From Sulfurimonas sp. RIFOXYB12_FULL_35_9 (lineage in GTDB: Bacteria; Campylobacterota; Campylobacteria; Campylobacterales; Sulfurimonadaceae), in contig MICC01000007.1 of NCBI GenBank assembly GCA_001829715.1, positions 29,774-76,603 of the forward strand: a stretch of DNA of 46,830 nt. The letters run 5' to 3'. The notes under the pieces were generated by a model. That model made no database searches, was not told the origin of the DNA, and saw only the letters and a program-made list of their open reading frames with translations. A program made the translations under genes and the position numbers. The number at the start of each line of letters is the position of its first letter. Position 1 is the stretch's first letter. Positions 17,511 to 25,232 of this stretch are shown piece after piece.

Positions 17511-17907
17511 AATAAAACTTTTTATTGTTGCATCTTTGCTCTTTAGCTCTGCTCTTTTTAGTACGGAGCTGAATTGGCTTAATGATTATGATGCGGCACT
17601 CAAACAAGCCCAAAAAGAGAAAAAAATGGTCTATCTTTTCATCGGTGCGGACGTATGCAGATGGTGCGAGAGATTTAAAGATATGACACTATCAAAAAAA
17701 CATGTGATTAAGAGACTAAATCAAGAGTATGTTTTACTCTACATGTCAAGAGACAGACACAAAATACCAAGTAAATTTACGACTCAAGGTGTGCCAAGAC
17801 ACTACTTTTTAAAGAGTGACGGTACGATTATCTACGAAGACAGAGGAAGCCGTGAAGTGGATGGATTTTTAAGTCTGCTTGAAGAAGTGAGTTTGAAAAA
17901 AGAGTAG
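17503..17907 (+). CDS. Secreted thioredoxin-fold protein with CRWC motif
   Basis: A 134-aa periplasmic thioredoxin-like protein. Residues 1-20 form a signal peptide (basic start MHKIK, hydrophobic core, then LFS-TEL). The redox motif is Cys52-Arg-Trp-Cys55 in FIGADVCRWCERF, and the cis-Pro loop is GVP at 96-98. The Asn-Trp-Leu start of the mature part and the DVxWCxxxK-type helix fit the Thioredoxin_7/DUF255-like group, which act as disulfide reductases or in cytochrome maturation. The exact partner is unknown. It overlaps the preceding 78-aa ORF by 8 nt. Confidence 0.82.
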   Translation: MHKIKLFIVASLLFSSALFSTELNWLNDYDAALKQAQKEKKMVYLFIGADVCRWCERFKDMTLSKKHVIKRLNQEYVLLYMSRDRHKIPSKFTTQGVPRHYFLKSDGTIIYEDRGSREVDGFLSLLEEVSLKKE

Positions 17908-17918
17908 TCAATTCACAA

Positions 17919-17939
17919 CATAGGCACTTTATGCCTATG
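17919..17939. terminator. Hairpin between converging trx-like and tkt genes
   Basis: CATAGGCA/TGCCTATG (17919-17926, 17932-17939) is an 8-bp stem with a 5-nt loop between two converging stop codons. The flanks are AT-rich but lack an immediate T-run, so a weak bidirectional terminator is the best reading. Confidence 0.45.
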
Positions 17940-17946
17940 AGTAAAA

Positions 17947-19866
17947 CTATTTAATTTTTTCTAAAACACCCTCAACCGAAAAACCAAATTTTGCAAACAG
18001 TTTATCCGCAGGAGCTGAAGCGCCGAATGTATCCATGCCGATAACTTCATCGGCAAGTTTATACCACTCTAAACCTCTTGCTGCTTCTATAGCAACTTTT
18101 TTACTATCTTGTTTAATTATTGAGTCTATATAAGATTTATCTTGCTCTATGAAAAGGTCATAACATGGAACTGAAACTACATTTACATGTACGCCTTTTG
18201 CGTTTAGTGCCTCTTTTACTTTAAGGCAGAGTTCAACTTCAGAACCCGATGCCATTAAAGTCAATGTTGCATTCTCATCACTTGCTAGCAAATATCCGCC
18301 TTGTGCCGCACTTCCTTTGATAGGAGTCGGAAGGATAGAGAGGTTTTGTCTTGAACAGACGAATGCTGATGGAGATTTTTTCATGCTAAGTGCCACTTTC
18401 CATGCTTCAATATTTTCCGCTCCATCAGCAGGACGCCATACGTAGAAGTTTGGAAGTGCACGAAACTGGCTTAAATGCTCTATGGGCTGATGTGTCGGTC
18501 CATCTTCACCTACTCCGATACTGTCATGCGTCCAGATAAAGAACTGCTGAATTCCCGTAAGTGCGGCAATTCTAGCCGCCGGCTTTAGGTAGTCCGAAAA
18601 GACAAAGAACGTAGCCGAAAAAGGCATAAGCGGTCCGTAAAGTGCCATAGCATTTACAATTGAAGCCATAGCATGTTCACGGATTCCAAAGTAGATATTT
18701 CTGCCTTTTGGATAAACACCCATATCCACAAGTTCTGTTTTGTTAGATGGGCTAAGGTCTGCACTACCGCCTAAAAAGCTCGGAATTGCTCTTGCAATTG
18801 CGTTTAAGATTTTTCCGTTTGTGTTTCTTGTTGCATCAGCTTTGTCAAAAGTGGGCCACTGAATTCTTGAAAAATCAGGATTTTGCAGAGCTGCTAAAGC
18901 TTCATTTTGCTCCATCAAAGGAAGAGTTTTAAGACTATGAATCCACTCACGCTCTGCCAAATCTCCCCTTTCAAGGGCACATCTGAAATGAGCAAGCACA
19001 TCCTCATCTACATGAAAACATTTTGTCGCATCAAATCCGCAAGCACTCTTTGCCTCAGCAATTATTTCGTCTCCAAGAGGAGCGCCATGTGAGTGGTGAG
19101 AACCTTCAAGTTTGCCTGCACCCTTTGCAATAGTTGTATTTGCTATGATAATAGTCGGTTTTGAGTTGCCTTTTGCAGTTCTAATAGAATCCTCAATCTC
19201 ATTGAAATCATGACCGTCACACTCTAAAACATCCCAGCCTTGCGACTCAAAACGAAGGCGAATATTTTCACTTATACTCAAACTTGTTGAGCCCTCAATA
19301 GTAATGCGATTAGAATCATAAATAAGGATTAAATTGTCAAGTTTATTGTGTCCTGCTATTGAACAAGCCTCATAACTGACCCCCTCTTCTAAATCCCCGT
19401 CACCACATAAGCAGTAAACATTATGGTTGATAAGCTCTGCCGTTTGGGAATTTACCTGTGCGCCCACAAATTTTGAAGCCATCGCAAAACCGACTGCATT
19501 TGCGACACCCTGACCCAAAGGTCCAGTAGTTATCTCAATACCTGCAGTATGCCCAAATTCAGGGTGTCCAGGAGTTTTTGAGTCTAGTTGACGAAAGTTT
19601 TTCAAGTCATCAATAGTCAAACCGTACCCCCAAAGATAGTAAAGAGAGTAGATAAGTCCCGTAGCATGTCCGCCTGAAAAAACCAATCTGTCACGATTTA
19701 ACCATGATGGATTTTTTGGATTGTGGCTGAGCTGTTCACTTAAAATTACAGCAATATCAGAGAGTCCCATCGGTGCGCCCGGATGACCTGAATTTGCAGC
19801 TTGAACCATATCGGCTGCTAAAAATCTTATAGTGTCTGCCATTTTTTGGCGTATTTGATTACTCAT
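17947..19866 (-). CDS. tkt: Transketolase
   Basis: A thiamine-diphosphate enzyme that moves two-carbon units between sugar phosphates in the non-oxidative pentose phosphate pathway, and in autotrophs or gluconeogenesis. The 639 aa are standard length. His28 in NSGHPGAPMG, HATGLIYSL (about 67-75), the ThDP/Mg motif GDGDLEEG (155-162) with Asn186, and the C-terminal GIREHAMASI (proton-relay Glu) are all present. AAGGA precedes the ATG by about 7 nt. It follows ispA across 121 nt containing a structured repeat and a terminator-like hairpin, so it may have separate or read-through expression. Confidence 0.96.
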   Translation of the reverse strand: MSNQIRQKMADTIRFLAADMVQAANSGHPGAPMGLSDIAVILSEQLSHNPKNPSWLNRDRLVFSGGHATGLIYSLYYLWGYGLTIDDLKNFRQLDSKTPGHPEFGHTAGIEITTGPLGQGVANAVGFAMASKFVGAQVNSQTAELINHNVYCLCGDGDLEEGVSYEACSIAGHNKLDNLILIYDSNRITIEGSTSLSISENIRLRFESQGWDVLECDGHDFNEIEDSIRTAKGNSKPTIIIANTTIAKGAGKLEGSHHSHGAPLGDEIIAEAKSACGFDATKCFHVDEDVLAHFRCALERGDLAEREWIHSLKTLPLMEQNEALAALQNPDFSRIQWPTFDKADATRNTNGKILNAIARAIPSFLGGSADLSPSNKTELVDMGVYPKGRNIYFGIREHAMASIVNAMALYGPLMPFSATFFVFSDYLKPAARIAALTGIQQFFIWTHDSIGVGEDGPTHQPIEHLSQFRALPNFYVWRPADGAENIEAWKVALSMKKSPSAFVCSRQNLSILPTPIKGSAAQGGYLLASDENATLTLMASGSEVELCLKVKEALNAKGVHVNVVSVPCYDLFIEQDKSYIDSIIKQDSKKVAIEAARGLEWYKLADEVIGMDTFGASAPADKLFAKFGFSVEGVLEKIK

Positions 19867-19893
19867 GTTAGTTCCTTTATTTTATTTCATAAA

Positions 19894-19911
19894 ATGAAGG
19901 AAACCCTTCAT
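19894..19911 (-). terminator. Terminator-like hairpin ahead of tkt
   Basis: On the minus strand ATGAAGG/CCTTCAT forms a 7-bp stem with a GTTT loop, followed by TTTT. It lies after ispA and 27 nt before the tkt start, so it could end ispA transcription or attenuate tkt. Confidence 0.4.
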
Positions 19912-19920
19912 CTTATTAAA

Positions 19921-19990
19921 CGATGTCGGAAGTAATTCCGCCATCTTCGCTAGCCGCTATGGCACTAAAGCTTGACGCTATAAAGCGTCA
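19921..19990 (-). repeat. Structured intergenic repeat, copy B
   Basis: Read on the minus strand, this element starts with stem TGACGCT/AGCGTCA (19990-19984, 19979-19973), has the core AAGCTTTAGT-GCCATAGCGGC-TAGCG (19973-19948), and ends with stem CGGAA/TTCCG (19940-19927). The core matches copy A at 1187-1212 with a few substitutions and indels, and the hairpin-core-hairpin order is kept although the hairpin sequences differ. The first stem includes the ispA stop codon. Confidence 0.6.
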
Positions 19991-20842
19991 GACCGAACCC
20001 TTATGTCTGTTTATATACTCAATGAGCAGTAAAGACAAGCCGTCTCTTAAATTTTTATCAAAACTTTCCAACTCTTTTGTAAGTGTCTCTGCCAAAGCAT
20101 CCGCCTCTTTTAATGCCTTATCTAACCCAAGAAGCGTTACAAAACTATTTTTTGCTTCATCATTATTTGTAAGTTTTCCTGCCGCCTCGCTACTTTGTGT
20201 AACATCTAAAATATCATCTTGGATTTGAAACAGAAGCCCAAGTTTTATACCAAAATCATAAAGCCTATCAACCAAATCTTCACGACCTACAATGATAGCC
20301 CCCATTTTAAGCGATGCCGCAATAAGTTTTGCAGTTTTATTTATATGTAAAACTCGTACATCTTCAATGGAAAGCGGTTTGTTTTCAAAGTAGCAGTCTA
20401 TCGCCTGTCCCAAAACCATTCCATTTAACCCGCCATTGATTGCCAACTCCCTGATTAAAGCAACTCTTGTGTAGTCGCTAAAAGGCGCATTGCTCAAAAC
20501 TTCAAAAGAGTATGTATTAAGTGCGTCTCCGACTAAAATCGCAGTTACCTCATCAAATACCACATGCAGCGTCGGCTCTCCTCGGCGGAGAGGCGAATTG
20601 TCCATGGCAGGCAAATCATCATGAATAAGCGAATAGGTATGAAGCAACTCAATAGCGTATGCCGCATGATATGCTCCGTCTCTCATCAGAGGATTATATG
20701 CATTTACCACACCGAGTAAAAGTGCCGGACGAAATCTTTTTCCGCCTGCAATGAGCATCTTTTGAAGTGCAGTTTCATAAATTGGATGAAAGCTTTGTGA
20801 TTTCGGTAAGTGGTTTAATAAAAAATTCTCAAAATTTTGCAT
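19988..20842 (-). CDS. ispA: Farnesyl diphosphate synthase-type polyprenyl synthetase
   Basis: It elongates isopentenyl diphosphate units to a C15-type prenyl diphosphate for quinone and undecaprenyl lipid synthesis. The 284 aa match IspA. GGKRFRPAL (33-41) binds diphosphate. The first aspartate-rich motif is DDLPAMD (75-81), with RRGEPTLH following, and the second is DDILD (209-213). The short-chain DDxxxxD spacing supports FPP/GPP rather than long-chain products. The start at 20842 has only a weak upstream site. The stop codon lies in a hairpin of repeat copy B. Confidence 0.93.
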   Translation of the reverse strand: MQNFENFLLNHLPKSQSFHPIYETALQKMLIAGGKRFRPALLLGVVNAYNPLMRDGAYHAAYAIELLHTYSLIHDDLPAMDNSPLRRGEPTLHVVFDEVTAILVGDALNTYSFEVLSNAPFSDYTRVALIRELAINGGLNGMVLGQAIDCYFENKPLSIEDVRVLHINKTAKLIAASLKMGAIIVGREDLVDRLYDFGIKLGLLFQIQDDILDVTQSSEAAGKLTNNDEAKNSFVTLLGLDKALKEADALAETLTKELESFDKNLRDGLSLLLIEYINRHKGSV

Positions 20843-20854
20843 TCGGAATTCTAT

Positions 20855-21835
20855 CTAATTAAGTTTCACAAAAAACTGAAAGTGATCTCTTTCAAAAAGA
20901 AGATTTATTGATTTTTTTCCGCCCTCTACAGCATTAGATATATCTTCATCGTTTTTAACACTCTTTGTACCGATTTGAATAAGTTTATCGCCCACTTTAA
21001 GACCATAAGGCTCGGCACTTTTTTCAATTTTTATTATTACCAAATTTTTATCAAACGAGATGCCGAAATACTCCAAGAAGCTATCGCCCATAAAACCGCC
21101 GCCCACTCTTTTTTGACTTTTTACAGCCACAACGAGTGTCTTCTCACCCCTTTTTATCTTTACATTATGCATAGAGCCTATTTGGCTAAAGAGGATATCA
21201 CGTGCAAGTTTTGAAGCATTTTTTACTTTTTTTCCGTCAAGTTCTAAAATAATATCATCTTTCATAAACGGATTATTTTCCATAAAAGGGTTAATGCTGC
21301 CAACAACAGAGAGAGAGCCAACGGCTTTAACTCTTATACCAAAATCTGCATAAGAGATGATTTTTGCTTTTAAAAATCTATCTATATACTCTTTTTCGAT
21401 AATTCCTCGCTCTGTTACGATTCCCTCAAGAGCACAGCAGCTGTTTAAGAGTAAACTTGGAGTTGAGAGCTTCTCGCTAAATGTTGCAAAACTCTCTAAG
21501 CCTATCTGTTTTTTTAAAATCTTTCCCTCAACAACTCTATGATTATCGACGCCTAACGTTCCCATCGCATAATTCATATTGATTCTAAAAGGATATTTAA
21601 ATTTTTTCGTATCTTCTACTAGATAGAGAGAAAGGTATGGATCATGTTTAATAATTTTCATATTTGGAGCAGTTTTAGAAAAAATGATTCTTTGATTATT
21701 TTGTACTGGAATTTGAAGTGTTTGATTTATGATTGACTCAGAGTCAACGACTTTTGATCTGCAAGACTCAAAACCGCCATCACACGCAAAAAGGTTTAAA
21801 AAAAGAAAGTTTAGTGCTAAAAATAGCCTAAGCAC
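20855..21835 (-). CDS. Exported PDZ-domain protein
   Basis: A 326-aa periplasmic or membrane-tethered protein. I use the GTG at 21835, 1 nt after the ybaB stop, because GGGAG lies 8 nt before it and translation then begins with a clean signal peptide (MLRLFLALNFLFLNLFA); a TTG five codons earlier is possible. The mature part begins CDGGFESC, so a lipoprotein is conceivable but the -2 Phe is unusual. Two PDZ-like modules are visible, around 180-240 (DDIILELDGKKVKN) and 255-326 (VGDKLIQIGTKSVKN). No protease domain or Ser-His-Asp triad is seen, so it probably binds peptides as an adaptor. Confidence 0.75.
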   Translation of the reverse strand: MLRLFLALNFLFLNLFACDGGFESCRSKVVDSESIINQTLQIPVQNNQRIIFSKTAPNMKIIKHDPYLSLYLVEDTKKFKYPFRINMNYAMGTLGVDNHRVVEGKILKKQIGLESFATFSEKLSTPSLLLNSCCALEGIVTERGIIEKEYIDRFLKAKIISYADFGIRVKAVGSLSVVGSINPFMENNPFMKDDIILELDGKKVKNASKLARDILFSQIGSMHNVKIKRGEKTLVVAVKSQKRVGGGFMGDSFLEYFGISFDKNLVIIKIEKSAEPYGLKVGDKLIQIGTKSVKNDEDISNAVEGGKKSINLLFERDHFQFFVKLN

Positions 21836-21836
21836 C

Positions 21837-22145
21837 TTACTTGCTCCCAAACGGATTTATACCGCCTAGCATCCCAAATGCACTATTTTGCCTATTATGC
21901 TCTACCATCTTATTTGCATCGTTGATTGCACCGATAAGCAAAATCTGAAGTGACTCTTTATCATTCAAAAGCGAGTCGTCAATGTTTATATCTATGACTT
22001 CCCCCTTGCCGTTCATTTCAACTTCGACCATACCGCCGCCGCTTTTTACTTTAAAAATTTTAGACTCTAGTTCTGCTTGAAGTTTTTTAGCATTCTCCTG
22101 CATTCCCTCAAGCATCTTGCCCATGTCGCCTAAATTTCCAAACAT
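21837..22145 (-). CDS. ybaB: YbaB/EbfC family nucleoid-associated protein
   Basis: A small cytoplasmic DNA-binding dimer, 102 aa as usual for the family. MFGNLGDMGKMLEGMQ, the VKSGGGMVEVEMNGKGEVIDINID core and the C-terminal MVEHNRQNSAFGML segment are typical; the G-K-G-E-V turn is the family hallmark. In many bacteria ybaB pairs with dnaX and recR, but here it lies between panD and the PDZ gene, 2 nt after the former. The C-terminus ends GGINPFGSK. Confidence 0.92.
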   Translation of the reverse strand: MFGNLGDMGKMLEGMQENAKKLQAELESKIFKVKSGGGMVEVEMNGKGEVIDINIDDSLLNDKESLQILLIGAINDANKMVEHNRQNSAFGMLGGINPFGSK

Positions 22146-22147
22146 TG

Positions 22148-22513
22148 TTAAATCTCTTCTAAAATTTCTTCGATATCGTTGTTTTCATCTACTAAAACAA
22201 CTTTCGGCTTATAGTTTGACAACTCAGATTCATCATATGTAGCGTATGCAACTATAATGATTTTATCGCCTTTGTGAACTTTTCTTGCAGCTGCACCGTT
22301 TAGGCAAATATCTCTCTTGCCTCGCTCGCCTAAAATAACATAAGTTGAAAATCTCTCGCCGTTATTGATGTTTAGTATCTCAACTTTTTGTCCAACTCTC
22401 ATCTTTGAAGCTTCAATAAGCTCTTCATCTATTGTTATAGAGCCTACATAATTTAAGTTGGCATCCGTTACCGTAGCACGATGAATTTTGCTGTACAACA
22501 TTTCTATCATCAT
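22148..22513 (-). CDS. panD: Aspartate 1-decarboxylase (pyruvoyl enzyme) proenzyme
   Basis: It converts aspartate to beta-alanine for pantothenate and CoA. At 121 aa the zymogen self-cleaves between Gly24 and Ser25 in NYVGSITID to create the pyruvoyl group. With the ATG at 22513 the cleavage site falls at 24/25 as in E. coli and H. pylori. Lys9 and His11 (SKIHRATV), Tyr58 (FSTYVI) and the [12 protein letters not shown] loop are in place. It follows the ferredoxin gene by 4 nt. No panBC in the window. Confidence 0.95.
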   Translation of the reverse strand: MMIEMLYSKIHRATVTDANLNYVGSITIDEELIEASKMRVGQKVEILNINNGERFSTYVILGERGKRDICLNGAAARKVHKGDKIIIVAYATYDESELSNYKPKVVLVDENNDIEEILEEI

Positions 22514-22517
22514 TTTT

Positions 22518-22892
22518 TTACATTCCCATCTGTTTTTTCATCTCACATGGAGAGATTGGATCATCCCACATGTCAGCACTTATTAGATACTCTTCTACAA
22601 CTTTTCCGCCGATTAAATGCTCTTCTATAATTCTGTCAATCTTCTCTTTTGTAAGAGCGGCATACATAAAATGTCCCGGCTCAACAAGCATAACAGGTCC
22701 TGCAGTACAACGATTTAAACATGACGTACGAATCGGTTGAATCGTGCCCATTACGCCCTCTTTCATCAGTTTTTGTGCCAAATGCTGAAATAAATCTTGC
22801 GTTTGCGGTGTAACACATGATGGTTTTGGCATACCCGGAGGAGCCGATTGTTCACATTTAAATATATAAAATGCCGGTTGAGGAATTCCCAT
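22518..22892 (-). CDS. Thioredoxin-like [2Fe-2S] ferredoxin
   Basis: A 124-aa electron carrier of the Clostridium pasteurianum-type [2Fe-2S] family. The four ligands are Cys13, Cys26, Cys58 and Cys62, in the arrangement C-x12-C ... C-x3-C typical of this fold; [11 protein letters not shown] and [20 protein letters not shown] are family features. I chose the ATG at 22892 ([11 protein letters not shown]) because a TATAAT at 22929-22924 places the transcription start downstream of the longer reading (22946) and AAAGGG lies ahead. The partner enzyme is unknown; a link to Fe-S assembly is suggested by the nearby nfu gene. Confidence 0.88.
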   Translation of the reverse strand: MGIPQPAFYIFKCEQSAPPGMPKPSCVTPQTQDLFQHLAQKLMKEGVMGTIQPIRTSCLNRCTAGPVMLVEPGHFMYAALTKEKIDRIIEEHLIGGKVVEEYLISADMWDDPISPCEMKKQMGM

Positions 22893-22923
22893 AATTATAG
22901 TACCCTTTTTAAAATTTTTCGCA

Positions 22924-22929
22924 ATTATA
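22924..22929 (-). promoter_or_regulatory. -10 box ahead of the ferredoxin gene
   Basis: The minus strand reads TTTGATATAATTGCG, with TATAAT at 22929-22924, inside the short gap after murE. Transcription starting near 22917 would serve ferredoxin, panD, ybaB and the genes beyond. Confidence 0.5.
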
Positions 22930-22961
22930 TCAAAAAATAACATCATAAAAAATAATGCATA

Positions 22962-24272
22962 TCAAGAAGTTTTTTCACTTCTATTTTTTATAAGCTCTCT
23001 TACAACTTCTCTATCATCAAAAGGGAACTCTTTATCATAAATGATTTGGTAAGCTTCATCCCCTTTTCCCAGAATAACGACAACCTCATCCTCTTGCTGA
23101 TCACTGAGTGCCATTTCAATAGCTTTTCTTCTGTTTAACTCAACATTTACCATACTTTTATCTTCAATTCCGACCAAGATCTCATTTACAATATCTTGGG
23201 GGTCTTCGTTTCTCGGATTGTCACTTGTTATGTAGAGTTTTTTCGCCAAACTTGCAGCTACTCTTCCCATAAGAGGTCTCTTCGTTTTATCTCTGTCTCC
23301 GCCTGCTCCAAAAACGACTAAAAGTTCTTTCTCTTTAAGTGCATTTAAAACTTGCTGTATCCCATCAGGCGTATGGGCAAAATCGACAATTACATTTGGA
23401 GTCTCGCTAACCTGCTCCATCCGTCCGCTCACACCTGCAAAATTTTCAACTACATCACAAACTTCTTCCAGTTTTTTTCCGCTTAAGATGTGTGTCGCTG
23501 CAATTGCCGCCATAAGATTGTAAAGGTTGAAAAATCCATGCAAAGAAGCTGTAAAAGGAACCATTTCGCCGAAGTACTGGATAATTCCGCTTGTTGCGTT
23601 GTTTAGAGAGTAGGCGATTAGTCTATATGTTGCCGAATTTTCTATACCGTATGTGAAAGTATTTTTAATTGTAAAAGAGGCTTTTGGCTCATCTTTGTTA
23701 ATCAGTTTTTTTCCATCATCTTGAAAAAAACTATTCTTTACGGCTATGTACTCGCCTATAGTTTTATGATAATCCAAATGATCTTGAGTGATATTTGTAA
23801 GTATTTTCAGCTCAAAGTTTAAACCCTCCACTCTTTTTTGAGCGATTGCATGTGAACTTACTTCCATAATAAAAAACTCGCATCCTGCACATACTGCTTG
23901 ATAAATGTGTCTATATGTATTTAAAACGGACGGGGTCGTAAGTGTTTTACCCTCTATAATCTCATCATTCATAAAAAAGCCGCGCGTTCCCTGCATAGCA
24001 GCCTTGTAGCCCAAATCCAGCAAAAATGAGTAGATTGCACTTGCGATAGTAGTCTTTCCGTTTGTTCCGGTAATTCCAACGATTTTTATCTTATCTATTC
24101 CGAAAAGTTTTGCAACGTCTTTTATATCGATAATCGAATGAGCACCGTTATCTTTTGCATTTTGAAGAAACTTTTCGTTTTGAGGAGTAAGCACAAATGC
24201 GGTTTCAGAATCACACTCTTGTGAATTTTCTGTTATATATTTAAACTTTTCATCACTTAGCTCAATTTTCAA
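22962..24272 (-). CDS. murE: UDP-MurNAc-tripeptide synthetase (meso-DAP adding)
   Basis: It adds meso-diaminopimelate to UDP-MurNAc-L-Ala-D-Glu in the cytoplasm. The 436 aa are short but normal for Campylobacterota. The ATP loop is GTNGKTT (69-75), MEVSSHA (136-142) the central site, Lys179 in YIAVKNSFF the expected carbamylated lysine, and DNPR (351-354) the specificity signature for meso-DAP rather than lysine. The start is TTG at 24272, with AAAAGG 8 nt upstream; there is no in-frame ATG near. It overlaps the upstream gene by 11 nt. Confidence 0.95.
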   Translation of the reverse strand: MKIELSDEKFKYITENSQECDSETAFVLTPQNEKFLQNAKDNGAHSIIDIKDVAKLFGIDKIKIVGITGTNGKTTIASAIYSFLLDLGYKAAMQGTRGFFMNDEIIEGKTLTTPSVLNTYRHIYQAVCAGCEFFIMEVSSHAIAQKRVEGLNFELKILTNITQDHLDYHKTIGEYIAVKNSFFQDDGKKLINKDEPKASFTIKNTFTYGIENSATYRLIAYSLNNATSGIIQYFGEMVPFTASLHGFFNLYNLMAAIAATHILSGKKLEEVCDVVENFAGVSGRMEQVSETPNVIVDFAHTPDGIQQVLNALKEKELLVVFGAGGDRDKTKRPLMGRVAASLAKKLYITSDNPRNEDPQDIVNEILVGIEDKSMVNVELNRRKAIEMALSDQQEDEVVVILGKGDEAYQIIYDKEFPFDDREVVRELIKNRSEKTS

Positions 24273-24852
24273 TTTTAGTGCCTTTTGCTAATTTTTTGAG
24301 TAGTTTTCTAAGAAGCTTATCGCTTGGATAGATGCTCAGTGCATTTTCCAAGTAAGAAAGCGCCATCTCTGCAAAATCGTGTTCTATCAGGTTGTCTAAA
24401 AAATCGATAAAATCTTCTCTTTGAGTAATAATAACTTTTGTAGAAAACATAATATTTTCAAAAGTTTCCTTAAAACTCTCGCCACTGTCGATGATTGCTT
24501 TAAAATCTTTATATAAAATTCCGTCTTCATACTCTAATCTGTCGCGAAAAGGTTCTGCAAACACTTCTCTTAGTTTTTCTAGCGAACCGTCCATATTTTG
24601 CAAAATATTGCTCATTATGATGTCAGCTTGCTCTTTATCTTCTTCTTTTAATATTTCGTAATAGTCAAAAAGGGCTTCAGCTCCACCCTCTCCGCTCATT
24701 GCCATCTCCGCCAAAATAACGCCGTTATAGGCCTCTTTTGAGTTAGGAAAATTCTGTAATACCGCTGCAAATTTTTCCAATGCATTTTTATAATCTGACT
24801 TGGAAAAGCTATCCTTAGCCTGTGATAATGTTTTATATTTACTTATTGCCAT
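24262..24852 (-). CDS. Helical repeat (TPR-like) protein of unknown role
   Basis: A soluble 196-aa all-helical protein. The first 40 residues contain a TPR-like unit (AKDSFSKSDYKNALEKFAAVLQNFPNSKEAYNGVILAEM), and a second occurs near the C-terminus (AEMALSYLENALSIYPSDKLLRKLLKKL). The middle is acidic and helical. Such proteins act as scaffolds; no catalytic motif is present. It lies between nfu and murE and overlaps murE by 11 nt. I know similar proteins as conserved hypotheticals in Campylobacterota but cannot name a function. Confidence 0.7.
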   Translation of the reverse strand: MAISKYKTLSQAKDSFSKSDYKNALEKFAAVLQNFPNSKEAYNGVILAEMAMSGEGGAEALFDYYEILKEEDKEQADIIMSNILQNMDGSLEKLREVFAEPFRDRLEYEDGILYKDFKAIIDSGESFKETFENIMFSTKVIITQREDFIDFLDNLIEHDFAEMALSYLENALSIYPSDKLLRKLLKKLAKGTKIEN

Positions 24853-24875
24853 ACTATTTTCTGTTCTGCACTTAT

Positions 24876-25151
24876 TTATAATTTATCTATATCGTTTTCC
24901 ATACCCACAGGTACATTAATAACCGTAATTTCAGGATGAATATCTATTTTAAGTTGTCTCTCTACGCCGTATTTTAGAGTTGTTCCACTGCTTGCACATC
25001 CGATACATGCGCCTTTTAGCTGTATGTATACTTTTGAATTTCTAACAGTCAAAAAATCTATATCACCGCCATCTAATGCCAAAGATGGACGAACTTTATT
25101 TATAACGCTTCTAACAGGAGCCATTAACTCTTCATCTGTAAATGGAATCAT
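24876..25151 (-). CDS. NifU C-terminal domain (Nfu-type) Fe-S scaffold
   Basis: A 91-aa single-domain Nfu protein that carries or delivers [4Fe-4S] clusters. The signature is LDGGDIDFL, then KGACIGCASSGTTLK, with the cluster cysteines three apart (Cys49 and Cys52 from this start). I prefer the ATG at 25151 because AAAGGA lies 7 nt upstream; the ATG two codons earlier sits directly against it. A TATAAA-like -10 lies just upstream. It may start a transcript of nfu, TPR-like and murE. Confidence 0.9.
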   Translation of the reverse strand: MIPFTDEELMAPVRSVINKVRPSLALDGGDIDFLTVRNSKVYIQLKGACIGCASSGTTLKYGVERQLKIDIHPEITVINVPVGMENDIDKL

Positions 25152-25232
25152 ATCCATCCTTTAAAATTTATATCTTTTTATTGCGTCGACAAGATATGAA
25201 AAATTGGCTTAACAAGTGATAAAAATTATTGC

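Noticed and set aside
21770..21790. Lipobox in the PDZ protein (LFAC)
   Set aside because: Phe at -2 is unusual for lipoboxes; I kept it as a possible alternative only, not as a called lipoprotein.
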